Below are positions 8,308 through 15,796 of a stretch of 64,000 nt of DNA, one piece after another. The DNA comes from an uncultured Bacteroidales bacterium (GTDB lineage: Bacteria; Bacteroidota; Bacteroidia; Bacteroidales; Marinilabiliaceae): assembly GCA_934717675.1 (NCBI GenBank), contig CAKUYZ010000005.1, forward strand, positions 1 to 64,000, written 5' to 3'. The first letter of the stretch is position 1. Each line of letters opens with the position of its first letter. The translations under genes and the position numbers were made by a program. The notes below the pieces were generated by a model. That model searched no databases. It was given only the letters and a program-made list of their open reading frames with translations, and was not told the origin of the DNA.

Positions 8308-9120
8308 TTAGTGCTTAGCCTGATACTTGAGGATGATGTCCATCAAGGAGATGGAGGCGTCCTCCATCTTGTTGACGATAGAGTCGATCTTTGCGACGAT
8401 GTAGTTGTAGAAGAGCTGGAGGCTGACGGCTGCGATAAGACCGAAGATAGTGGTCAAAAGGGCGACCTTGATACCGCCTGCAAGAGCCACAGGGCTCATG
8501 TCACCGAGCTGCTGGATGGAGTCGAACGCCTGGATCATACCAACGACGGTGCCCATGAAGCCGAGGGACGGTGCGATGGCGATGAAGAGGGAGATCCAAG
8601 AGAGGCCAGACTCCAGGCGGCCCATCTGTACGGAACCGTAGGAAGACACTGCCTTCTCGACCATGTCAGGGCCCTCAGCGTAGCGGTCGAGACCCTGATA
8701 GAAGATGGATGCGACAGGGCCGCGGGTGTTGCGGCAAACGTCCTTAGCTGCCTCTACGCCACCCTGCTCGAAGGCTGCCTCGACCTTGGTGAGGAGCTTC
8801 TTGGTGTTGGTGTTGGCTGCGGTCAGGTAGATGATGCGCTCAATGCAGATGGCAAGGCCGAAGACCATACATGCGAGCACGGGGAGCATCCACTCCACGC
8901 CACCCTCGACGAACTTCTCCTTGATGACCTGATGGAGGCTGGGCTCCTCTTCCGTGGCAGCGGCTGCGGCGTCAGACTCGGTGGCGACAGCCTCGGCTGC
9001 GGGAGCTGCGGCCTCGGTCTGCTCGGCTGCGGGAGCAGCTGCGCTCTCATCCTGTGCCATGGCGACAGAGCCGAAACTCATCATGCCGAAGACTGCTACG
9101 TAGGCAAATAGCTTTTTCAT
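8308..9120 (-). CDS. exbB: MotA/TolQ/ExbB proton channel family protein
   Basis: 270 residues. It starts with a cleavable-looking signal sequence (MKKLFAYVAVFGMMSFGS...AMAQ), followed by an Ala/Glu-rich low-complexity linker at about 22-65. Three membrane helices follow, with the conserved GLDRYAEGPDMVEKAV, PSLGFMGTVVGMI and GGIKVALLTTIFGL segments typical of ExbB/TolQ. It pentamerises around ExbD and conducts protons to power TonB. First gene of a four-gene minus-strand operon ending at the terminator at 6581-6613. Confidence 0.93.
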   Translation of the reverse strand: MKKLFAYVAVFGMMSFGSVAMAQDESAAAPAAEQTEAAAPAAEAVATESDAAAAATEEEPSLHQVIKEKFVEGGVEWMLPVLACMVFGLAICIERIIYLTAANTNTKKLLTKVEAAFEQGGVEAAKDVCRNTRGPVASIFYQGLDRYAEGPDMVEKAVSSYGSVQMGRLESGLSWISLFIAIAPSLGFMGTVVGMIQAFDSIQQLGDMSPVALAGGIKVALLTTIFGLIAAVSLQLFYNYIVAKIDSIVNKMEDASISLMDIILKYQAKH

Positions 9121-9372
9121 AATCTGTAGTTAATTTGACTTTTTATTAATTTGTTTTGTTTTTGGTTTCCCATCGGCGTGCAACGATTGCACTGCACGCT
9201 TTACGAAGCCAAATTACTAATTTTTTACAACATAAGCGTTCCGACATCGGCAAAAAGAGCGGCCGCGGGACTTTTGCGCTCGCCCATCCCCCTTTCCCTT
9301 GCGCTCGCCCTCTTTCTTTGTCGTTGAGAGACAAGGATTAAGGCGGGCACTGCCTCGTGGAAACTCTTTTTA

Positions 9373-10158
9373 TTACTTTTTTGTTTCTGGTGAGAAGAAC
9401 AGCCGCATGGCGTTTTCTGTGGTCTGCCTGGCCACATCGGCGGGCTCGACTCCCATCTCGTGGGCCAGCCGCTCCACGACGAGCGGTATGTATGACGGCT
9501 CGTTCCGTTCGCCGCGGTGCGGCACGGGGGTGAGATAGGGGGCGTCGGTCTCCGTGAGCACCCTGTCGGCCGGCACGGCCGCGGCCACTTGCGCCACTTT
9601 GCTGTTTCGGTAGGTGGATGAGCCGCCGAAGCCGAACATCAATTGCGGCCATTTGCGGCAGATCACTTTGGCCTCGTCAACGCTGCCGGTGAAGCAGTGG
9701 AGCGAGCCTGCAGGCACGTGGCCGCTCATGCGCGACAAGATGTCCATGAGAAGCCATACGGCGTCGCGGCAGTGGACAGACACTGGGAGCGAATGGTCGT
9801 AGGCGTAGCGCATCTGCCATTCAAACACTTGCTCTTGCTCGGCCTGTCGGCTCTTGTCCCAATGCAGGTCTAGCCCAATTTCGCCAATGCCGACGAACGG
9901 GCCGTGCGACTGCGCGTAATCCATAAGCCTCTCGGCCTCTTCCATGGGGTTGTCTCCCATTTCTGTGGGGTGGAGGCCATAGAGGGCGAAGCAGGCATCG
10001 GGGTGCGCCGCGCAAGTGGCGGTGACGCGCGGGGCGTCGGCCATGTTGCAAGACGGCAGCAGCATCCTGCTCACTCCGGCCTCGGCCGCGCGCTTGAGCA
10101 CGGCGTCTCGGTCGGCGTCATAGGCCTCTTCGTAGATGTGTGTGTGCGTGTCAATCAT
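9373..10158 (-). CDS. tatD: TatD family metal-dependent hydrolase
   Basis: 261 residues, the family norm. The amidohydrolase-type metal ligands appear in IDTHTHIYE (residues 2-10), VGIGEIGLDLH (near 93), PVSVHCRD (near 130) and LTETDAPYLTP (near 200). TatD proteins act as DNases, with 3'-5' exonuclease activity in E. coli. It is the last gene of a minus-strand run with the vsr-like gene and the cyclophilin. The 250 bp between it and exbB contain no gene. Confidence 0.92.
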   Translation of the reverse strand: MIDTHTHIYEEAYDADRDAVLKRAAEAGVSRMLLPSCNMADAPRVTATCAAHPDACFALYGLHPTEMGDNPMEEAERLMDYAQSHGPFVGIGEIGLDLHWDKSRQAEQEQVFEWQMRYAYDHSLPVSVHCRDAVWLLMDILSRMSGHVPAGSLHCFTGSVDEAKVICRKWPQLMFGFGGSSTYRNSKVAQVAAAVPADRVLTETDAPYLTPVPHRGERNEPSYIPLVVERLAHEMGVEPADVARQTTENAMRLFFSPETKK

Positions 10159-10179
10159 GTCGCTGTTTTTTTGGGGGGC

Positions 10180-10764
10180 TTATTCTTCTCGAGCCGTGTC
10201 GTTGCCGTAGTCCATCTCGTCTTCGGCGGCCATATAGGTGCCACTTTCTTCCAACTGCTCATATGCCGTCGGCGATGTCTGCTGTCGCGGCACAGATGTC
10301 TGCTTGCGTTGTCGTGGCGTCAGGGCTTCCCACTCGGCGCGCGCCTCGTCTAGCAGTCGCGCCACGGTCTCCAGTGTGCGCTCGCTGTTGGCGGGCTTCA
10401 GTTGGCACTCCCATATCACCATGGTGCGCCAGCCCATTGCGCGAAGCTCGTCGCGCACTCTGGCGTCGCGCTCTTTGTTCCGTGCGAATTTGCGTTGCCA
10501 AAACTCGGAGTTTGTGCGCGGGGTGGAGTAGTAGTGGCAGCCCTCATGCTGATGCCAGAAGCACCCGTTGATGAATATGGCCGTGCGCGATGCCATGACC
10601 ACCACGTCGGGCTTGCCAGGCAGTGAGGCGTCGTTTTTGCGGAAGCGGTAGCCGTGGGCCCAAAGCCACTTGCGCACCAGCAGCTCCGGCTTAGTGTCTT
10701 GCGAGTGGACGGACGCCATCACCTCGCTCACCGTCATTGGCTCCTTGGCCCGCCTCTTCGTCAC
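10180..10764 (-). CDS. vsr: Very-short-patch repair endonuclease (Vsr-like)
   Basis: 194 residues. Family motifs: MASVHSQDTKPELLVRKWL near residue 14, LPGKPDVVVMASR with the active-site Asp near residue 52, and the zinc-binding INGCFWHQHEGC near residue 65. Vsr nicks beside T:G mismatches created by deamination of 5-methylcytosine and normally sits next to a cytosine methyltransferase. Here no methylase is visible; the neighbours are tatD and a cyclophilin, whose stop it overlaps by 4 bp. The C-terminal 45 residues, Thr/Gln/Glu rich, extend beyond the usual ~150-residue length. Confidence 0.88.
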   Translation of the reverse strand: MTKRRAKEPMTVSEVMASVHSQDTKPELLVRKWLWAHGYRFRKNDASLPGKPDVVVMASRTAIFINGCFWHQHEGCHYYSTPRTNSEFWQRKFARNKERDARVRDELRAMGWRTMVIWECQLKPANSERTLETVARLLDEARAEWEALTPRQRKQTSVPRQQTSPTAYEQLEESGTYMAAEDEMDYGNDTAREE

Positions 10765-12023
10765 TTCCTTATTATGGTGATGGACAAGACGCGGATGTCT
10801 CGCGCTGGCCTGTCTCCCTTGTCGCCCGTCAGCTCCACGCGAGATATTTTGTCCACTACGTCCATGCCTTGCGTAACCTCGCCAAAGACCACATAGTCGC
10901 CATCGAGGTGAGGGGCGCCGCCCACTGTGGCGTAGGTCTGCCTCTGAGCGGGAGAGAAAACCTTATGCTCCTCACGGCCAATCTTGTCAAGCTCGGCCGC
11001 TGAGAATTTTCTGCCGCACACCACGTAGAACTGCCCGCCGTCGCATCTGTTTTGTGGGTTGCGGTCGGGCGGCAACTTAGACGCCGCCACGGCTCCGCGT
11101 TTGTGGAAGTGCTTTTGATTGGCCAGCAGAGGCAGCGTGTAGCCAGGGCCTTGCCATCCCACCACGTCGCCTGCTTTGGCATATTTGGTGTCTGCCGCGC
11201 CTGTCTGGATAAGGAACGACGGCAACACCCTGTGCACGAGCAGGCTGTCATAGTAATGTTCCGACACCAGTTTTATGAAATTGTCTCGGTATTCGGCCAT
11301 GTCGTCGTAGAGTCGGATGACGAAATCGCCCATGGTGGTCCGCACCCTGAAGCCCGCCACCCTCGTGTAGCTTATGTATTTTTTGTCAGATTTGAGCCTA
11401 AGGTCATATATCTGCGAGTGTTGAGCCGTTTGGCACGCCACGAGGCTGTCCAGATTCCTGGCCGTCACTGTCTTTCCGTCTCGTCCGGCCAAGGCTCTGA
11501 GCCTGCCGGCGTTGTCGAACACTCCGGAGCCGGGGCGCAGCGCGACTGGCGTTCTGCTTGGCCGCCATTGGAGGCGGAAGATTTGGCCGTTATAGTTGGC
11601 GTCTACGCCAAAAAGGGTGTCGGATGGCAGCGCGGCGTCGGCAAGGGTGCGCGCGTGGCTGTTGTTGCGCTTCCCGACGCGCAGCAGCACCACGTCGGTG
11701 CGGAAGTCGAAGGCTGTGTAGCCGTAGACGGGATATGTGTCTCGCCTTGTCAGGGTGGTCATCTTGGCGCTGTAGGCGCCTTTGACGGCCGAGAACGGGG
11801 CGGCCACAATGTCTCCGTCAACGTAGGTGCCGACGGTCTCGCCCACTTTCCCGCCTGTGGGGTCGAAGAGGGTGAGGCGCACCTGCGAGGCCGCGTCTTG
11901 CGCATAGAAATTGCGAGCCTCGCTTTTATGCGCCCGACTATGCGCCTCGCCGCCACCACCCGAGCATGAGCAGAGGGCGATGGCGGCGAGAGTCGTGAGC
12001 GCCAGTGCCTTACTTATTGGCAT
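10761..12023 (-). CDS. Cyclophilin-type peptidyl-prolyl isomerase lipoprotein
   Basis: 420 residues. The N-terminus has a lipoprotein signal ending in ALCSCSGGGG. Residues ~215-418 are a cyclophilin domain: TTMGDFVIRLYDDMAEYRDNF, then QFYVVCGRKFS, then DGDYVVFGEVTQGMDVVD. The preceding ~190 residues look like a degenerate trypsin-like fold (DVVLLRVGKR, then PGSGVFDNAGRLRAL), though no serine-protease triad can be claimed. Likely a periplasmic foldase. It overlaps rfbB by 14 bp (start at 12023 inside the rfbB 3' end) and vsr by 4 bp. Confidence 0.85.
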   Translation of the reverse strand: MPISKALALTTLAAIALCSCSGGGGEAHSRAHKSEARNFYAQDAASQVRLTLFDPTGGKVGETVGTYVDGDIVAAPFSAVKGAYSAKMTTLTRRDTYPVYGYTAFDFRTDVVLLRVGKRNNSHARTLADAALPSDTLFGVDANYNGQIFRLQWRPSRTPVALRPGSGVFDNAGRLRALAGRDGKTVTARNLDSLVACQTAQHSQIYDLRLKSDKKYISYTRVAGFRVRTTMGDFVIRLYDDMAEYRDNFIKLVSEHYYDSLLVHRVLPSFLIQTGAADTKYAKAGDVVGWQGPGYTLPLLANQKHFHKRGAVAASKLPPDRNPQNRCDGGQFYVVCGRKFSAAELDKIGREEHKVFSPAQRQTYATVGGAPHLDGDYVVFGEVTQGMDVVDKISRVELTGDKGDRPARDIRVLSITIIRK

Positions 12024-13086
12024 AGTACGCCTCGTAATATTTCTCGTATTCGCCAGAGGTGACGCGGTCCATCCACTCTTGGTTGTCGAGGTACCAGCGC
12101 ACGGTTTTCTCTATGCCCTCCTCAAACTGGAGCGACGGCTTCCATCCCAGCTCACGGCTCAGTTTGGTGGAGTCTATGGCGTAGCGCAGGTCGTGGCCCT
12201 TGCGGTCGGTGACGTAGGTGATCAGGCTGTCGCTGTAGCCCTCGGGGTTGCCGAGCAGCCTGTCCACCGTCTTGATGAGGAGCTTGACAATGTCTATGTT
12301 CTTCCACTCGTTGAAGCCGCCGATGTTATATGTGTCGGCCACCTTGCCCTTGTGGAATATGAGGTCTATGGCGCGGGCGTGGTCCTCAACATAGAGCCAG
12401 TCGCGCACGTTCTCGCCCTTGCCGTAGACGGGCAGGGGGCGGTGGTGGCGAATGTTGTTGATGAAGAGGGGGATCAGTTTTTCGGGGAACTGATAGGGGC
12501 CGTAGTTGTTGGAGCAGTTGGTCACGATGGTGGGCATGCCATACGTGTCATGAAAGGCCCTGACGAAGTGGTCAGAAGAGGCCTTTGACGCGCTGTATGG
12601 GCTGTGCGGCTGATATTTGGTCTCCTCCGTGAAGAGGGTGCCGTCAAATTTCAGGGCGCCATATACCTCATCGGTGGAGATGTGATAGAAGCGTTTCCCC
12701 TCAAAGCCTTCTGGCTTGCTCTCCCAGCATAGTTTAGCGGCTTGGAGGAGGGACAGTGTGCCCATCACGTTGGTCTTGGCAAAGGCGAAAGGGTCGCGGA
12801 TGGAGCGGTCTACGTGGCTTTCCGCCGCCAGGTGGATTATGCCGTCGGCGTCATATTGGCGGACGATGCCGCGGATGGTGTCGAAGTCGCATATGTCCGC
12901 CTTGACGAACGTGTAGTTAGGCTCGCGCTCAATGTCTTTGAGGTTCTCAAGGTTGCCTGCGTAGGTGAGCTTGTCGAGGTTGATTATGTGGTATTCGGGA
13001 TATTTCTTTACAAAAAGCCTAACCACATGGCTGCCAATGAAACCGGCTCCGCCGGTGATAATGATGTTGCGCTTAAAGTTGCCCAT
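12010..13086 (-). CDS. rfbB: dTDP-glucose 4,6-dehydratase
   Basis: Second step of dTDP-L-rhamnose synthesis, NAD-dependent dehydration of dTDP-glucose. 358 residues from the ATG at 13086. Motifs: GGAGFIGSH near residue 10, STDEVYGAL and YSASKASSDH (Y-x3-K) in the middle, NNYGPYQFPEKLIPLFI. An upstream TTG at 13134 is in frame but lies on a TAACTTTG promoter box, so the ATG is preferred. It is separated from rfbA-C-D by about 8 kb and leads a minus-strand run into the cyclophilin, vsr and tatD genes. Confidence 0.95.
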   Translation of the reverse strand: MGNFKRNIIITGGAGFIGSHVVRLFVKKYPEYHIINLDKLTYAGNLENLKDIEREPNYTFVKADICDFDTIRGIVRQYDADGIIHLAAESHVDRSIRDPFAFAKTNVMGTLSLLQAAKLCWESKPEGFEGKRFYHISTDEVYGALKFDGTLFTEETKYQPHSPYSASKASSDHFVRAFHDTYGMPTIVTNCSNNYGPYQFPEKLIPLFINNIRHHRPLPVYGKGENVRDWLYVEDHARAIDLIFHKGKVADTYNIGGFNEWKNIDIVKLLIKTVDRLLGNPEGYSDSLITYVTDRKGHDLRYAIDSTKLSRELGWKPSLQFEEGIEKTVRWYLDNQEWMDRVTSGEYEKYYEAYYANK

Positions 13087-13131
13087 GTTTTTATTAGGGA
13101 TGTATTGGTTACGTTGAATTAGCTTGCGGCG

Positions 13132-13139
13132 CAAAGTTA
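13132..13139 (-). promoter_or_regulatory. -7 promoter box of rfbB
   Basis: The minus strand reads TAACTTTG, a perfect TAnnTTTG box, about 45 bases upstream of the rfbB ATG. No good TTTG lies 19-20 bp further up. It is divergent from the tRNA-Arg promoter about 30 bp away. Confidence 0.5.
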
Positions 13140-13168
13140 TGAGTTTTGGGCATAAAAGTCGGGCGGAG

Positions 13169-13199
13169 TTGGCAGATTATAATATTTTCTCTAAATTTG
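13169..13199 (+). promoter_or_regulatory. Promoter of tRNA-Arg
   Basis: TTG at 13169-13171 and TAAATTTG at 13192-13199 are separated by 20 bp. The start point would be near 13205, about 36 bases before the tRNA. Confidence 0.7.
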
Positions 13200-13240
13200 C
13201 ACCGCTTTCGGGGACTTCGGCTCGCTGAAAGCGGGATTTT

Positions 13241-13312
13241 GGCCTCATAGTTCAAGGGATAGAACGGGAGTTTCCTAAACTCTAAATTTCAGTTCGAGTC
13301 TGAGTGAGGCCA
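13241..13312 (+). tRNA. tRNA-Arg (CCT)
   Basis: Acceptor stem GGCCTCA (13241-13247) pairs with TGAGGCC (13305-13311). The anticodon loop TTCCTAA gives CCT at 13274-13276, which reads the AGG codon. The T-arm carries TTCAG-TTCGAGT-CTGAG. The discriminator A (13312) is followed directly by CCA at 13313-13315, so the 3' end is genomically encoded, unlike the tRNA-Cys above. Confidence 0.93.
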
Positions 13313-13337
13313 CCAGGGGCGTAGAAGTTCGCCATCA

Positions 13338-13375
13338 AGCCATCTCTGACAAATTGTGTCTGAGGTGGCTTTTGT
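13338..13375 (+). terminator. Terminator after tRNA-Arg
   Basis: AGCCATCTCTGACA (13338-13351) pairs with TGTCTGAGGTGGCT (13357-13370) with one wobble and one mismatch, then TTTT. It ends the tRNA transcript before the cvpA promoter. Confidence 0.7.
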
Positions 13376-13405
13376 CGTACTCTTTCCCACGCATACGCGT
13401 GCCGC

Positions 13406-13436
13406 TTGCCGGTTAGAGGCATTTTGGCTAATTTTG
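13406..13436 (+). promoter_or_regulatory. Promoter of cvpA, probably giving a leaderless mRNA
   Basis: TTG at 13406-13408 and TAATTTTG at 13429-13436 are 20 bp apart. The cvpA ATG is at 13442, only five bases after the -7 box, which is about where transcription should start. The message would then have essentially no 5' untranslated region. Confidence 0.6.
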
Positions 13437-13441
13437 GTTCA

Positions 13442-13951
13442 ATGTTTGACATTATAGTAGTAGCACTTTCGGTTTTTGCCTTTGTCCGAGGCGTCCGCCG
13501 CGGGCTCATTGGTGAGTTGGCGGGACTTGTGGCCTTGGCGCTGGGCGTTTATGGCGCGGCACGTTTCAGCCCCATGACGGAAGAGCTTTTAGCCCCATAT
13601 TTGGGCGGTTGCCCCACGCGCCTTGTGGCGTTTGGCGTCACGCTGCTTGTCATCGTCGTTGCCGTATATTTTGTCTCCTCGCTTGCCACGCGCTTGGCAG
13701 CCATGGTGGCTCTCTCGTTGCCCAACAGGCTGTTTGGCGGCGTCTTTGGCGTTGCCAAGGTGCTGCTGGCCGTCAGCTGTGTCATTGGCCTTGCAGACAG
13801 GTTGTGGCCGGGGTCTGAGGGAATATTCACGGAAGAGGAGAAGAAGGGTATGGTGACGTATAAGTTCGTCGAAGCCTTCTCCGGCTACGCATTCCCGTAT
13901 ATCGACAAGGGGCTTGACGCAATGCGCGAAGCCGCTGGCGAGGTCAAATAA
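13442..13951 (+). CDS. cvpA: CvpA family membrane protein
   Basis: 169 residues with four hydrophobic segments. It begins MFDIIVVALSVFAFVRGVRRG, the typical CvpA N-terminus (a helix followed by a G-x-x-R-G segment). In E. coli CvpA is linked to colicin V production and envelope stress; the molecular function is unknown. An upstream in-frame TTG at 13406 is rejected because it is part of the promoter. It is the first gene of a long plus-strand run and lies 11 bp before the LuxR-type regulator. Confidence 0.85.
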   Translation: MFDIIVVALSVFAFVRGVRRGLIGELAGLVALALGVYGAARFSPMTEELLAPYLGGCPTRLVAFGVTLLVIVVAVYFVSSLATRLAAMVALSLPNRLFGGVFGVAKVLLAVSCVIGLADRLWPGSEGIFTEEEKKGMVTYKFVEAFSGYAFPYIDKGLDAMREAAGEVK

Positions 13952-13962
13952 GGGGTTCTCGT

Positions 13963-14610
13963 ATGGCTGACACTTTTTTTCTTTTGGCGGATTGTCAAGA
14001 CGTTACGCGTGCGGGGCTTCGACATTATATCGACGCGTCGTTCCCCGACTCGGTGTCGGTGGAGGTGCGCAATGAGGCCACGCTCCGCGCGGAGTTGGCC
14101 AAGAGGCCAGACGCGGTGGTGGTGCTTGACTATACGCTGTTCGACATCCGCAGCGTGGCCGACGTCGTGAACTTGAGGCAGAGGTTTCCATTGAGCCGCT
14201 GGGTCTTGTTCTCGACCGAGCTTACGCAGGAGGCCATCCGCACCTTCGCCTCGGAAGACGGCATGAGCATCATACTCAAAGAGAACTCCGAGGACGAGAT
14301 AAGGTGCGCTCTGCGGTGCGCTATGCGCGGCGAGAGGTTCCTCTGCCATCAGATAACGAACCTGCTCATTGAGGAGCGGACGCAGCGGGACAACAGGGCC
14401 GGGCTCACGCCCACGGAGGTGGAGATCCTTAAACTCATAGCCAAAGGCAAGAGCGTCAAAGAGATTGCGGCAGAACGCAACTCCAGCACTCACACCATAA
14501 CGTCTCACAAGAAAAACATATTCCGAAAGATTGACGTCAACAACGTCTACGAGGCCACTAAATATGCCCTCCACGCCGGACTGGTGGATCTGATGGAGTA
14601 TTACATATAA
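13963..14610 (+). CDS. LuxR-type response regulator
   Basis: 215 residues. Residues ~1-125 are receiver-like: acidic Asp near residue 10 (LLADCQD), a candidate phosphoacceptor Asp in VVVLDYT near residue 54, and Lys in IILKENS near residue 105. Residues ~145-205 form a LuxR/NarL helix-turn-helix (GLTPTEVEILKLIAKGKSVK, then HTITSHKKNIFRKI). Predicted DNA-binding regulator; no sensor kinase is adjacent. It lies between cvpA and manC with 11-12 bp gaps. Related Bacteroidetes proteins are annotated only generically, so targets are unknown. Confidence 0.85.
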   Translation: MADTFFLLADCQDVTRAGLRHYIDASFPDSVSVEVRNEATLRAELAKRPDAVVVLDYTLFDIRSVADVVNLRQRFPLSRWVLFSTELTQEAIRTFASEDGMSIILKENSEDEIRCALRCAMRGERFLCHQITNLLIEERTQRDNRAGLTPTEVEILKLIAKGKSVKEIAAERNSSTHTITSHKKNIFRKIDVNNVYEATKYALHAGLVDLMEYYI

Positions 14611-14622
14611 CTCACAGAGCAA

Positions 14623-15717
14623 ATGACAGACAAGCACTTGGTCATCATGGCCGGAGGCGTGGGTAGCCGATTTTGGCCCATGAGCCGCCCTGAGAACCCC
14701 AAACAGTTCATTGACGTTTTGGGCAAGGGGCGTACGCTGCTTCAGCTCACGGCCGACAGGTTCGGTGACGAGTTCCCGCCCGACCACGTATGGGTCGTCA
14801 CCTCGGCCAAATACCGAGACCGCGTGCATGAGCAGTTGCCCGCCGTGCCGGAAGACAACATCCTCTTGGAGCCATGCATGCGAAACACGGCGCCGTGCAT
14901 AGCCTACGTCATATGGAAGATGCGCCAAAAATATCCCGACGCCGTGGCCGTCGTCACCCCATCTGATCATTTTGTGGCCAGGGTGGACGAGTTCCGTCGC
15001 GTGATTCGCAGAGGTGTCGATTTTGTGAGCGGCACGTCGAAAGTCCTCACCCTGGGCATGACGCCCACACGCCCCGAGACGGGCTATGGCTACATCCAGG
15101 GCGGCGAGCCCGTGGCGGATGGCGTCTTGGCCGTCAAGGCGTTCAAAGAGAAGCCCTCGCTAGACGTGGCGGTCCAGTACTTGGCCGATGGCGGCTATTT
15201 TTGGAATTCTGGCCTTTTCTTGTGGGAAGCCAAGACGGCCGAGGCCGCGTTGCGCAGGTTTCAGCCCGAGATTGCCGACAAGATGGACCAGATGGCAGCC
15301 GATTTCTATACCGAGCGTGAGCGAGCCACGGTGGACCGGCTGTTCCCCGAGTGCCCGAGCATCTCGGTGGACTATGCCGTCATGGAGCCCATGGGCGGGG
15401 CCAAAGTGAGCCTGCTTGGGCGGGAGAGCGGCGTGTGCGTGCTCCCGGCCAATTTCGGGTGGTCCGACCTCGGCACGTGGGGGTCGCTCCATAACCAGCT
15501 GGAGAAGGACGCCGACGGAAACTCCCTGGCCGGCTCTGGCAACGTCAGCTTCATTGAGAGCCGCGACTGCATTGTCCGCACGTCCAGTGGCATGAACATT
15601 GTCCTTCAAGGTCTGGAGGGTTACATTGTGGCCGAAGACAGCGGCACTGTTCTCATCTGCCAAAAAAATCAGGAGCAGCGGATAAAGCAGTTTAGTGAGA
15701 CGTTGAAAAAACATTAA
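14623..15717 (+). CDS. manC: Mannose-1-phosphate guanylyltransferase
   Basis: Makes GDP-mannose from GTP and mannose-1-phosphate for surface glycans. 364 residues, so it is the monofunctional form without the phosphomannose-isomerase domain of the roughly 470-residue bifunctional enzymes. The nucleotidyltransferase signature MAGGVGSRFWPMSRPENPKQ is at residues 9-28, with TPSDHF and VKAFKEKP further on. It lies in the run cvpA-luxR-manC-sugar transferase. Its last codons contain the promoter box of the next gene. Confidence 0.93.
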   Translation: MTDKHLVIMAGGVGSRFWPMSRPENPKQFIDVLGKGRTLLQLTADRFGDEFPPDHVWVVTSAKYRDRVHEQLPAVPEDNILLEPCMRNTAPCIAYVIWKMRQKYPDAVAVVTPSDHFVARVDEFRRVIRRGVDFVSGTSKVLTLGMTPTRPETGYGYIQGGEPVADGVLAVKAFKEKPSLDVAVQYLADGGYFWNSGLFLWEAKTAEAALRRFQPEIADKMDQMAADFYTERERATVDRLFPECPSISVDYAVMEPMGGAKVSLLGRESGVCVLPANFGWSDLGTWGSLHNQLEKDADGNSLAGSGNVSFIESRDCIVRTSSGMNIVLQGLEGYIVAEDSGTVLICQKNQEQRIKQFSETLKKH

Positions 15718-15722
15718 ATTTG
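15715..15722 (+). promoter_or_regulatory. -7 box ahead of the sugar transferase
   Basis: TAAATTTG at 15715-15722 is a perfect box that overlaps the manC stop codon. TTTA at 15691-15694 is 20 bp upstream. It could drive the sugar transferase-DUF4296-sprE-porX group separately from cvpA-manC. Confidence 0.5.
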
Positions 15723-15796
15723 CGCTCGCCGAATAAATCAACCTTAAACCTCGTCCGCCGTGGGCGGGTGCGGGTGTGCAATGCAAACCGCGTGAT

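Noticed and set aside
8257..9111. 284-codon plus-strand ORF opposite exbB
   Set aside because: Shadow of exbB with low-complexity acidic translation and no recognisable motif.
11052..11969. 305-codon plus-strand ORF opposite the cyclophilin gene
   Set aside because: Shadow of a clear gene; no start context, no motif.
13885..14970. 361-codon minus-strand ORF opposite the LuxR-type regulator and manC
   Set aside because: It is antisense to two well-supported genes; the long open frame is a by-product of the GC-rich codon use.
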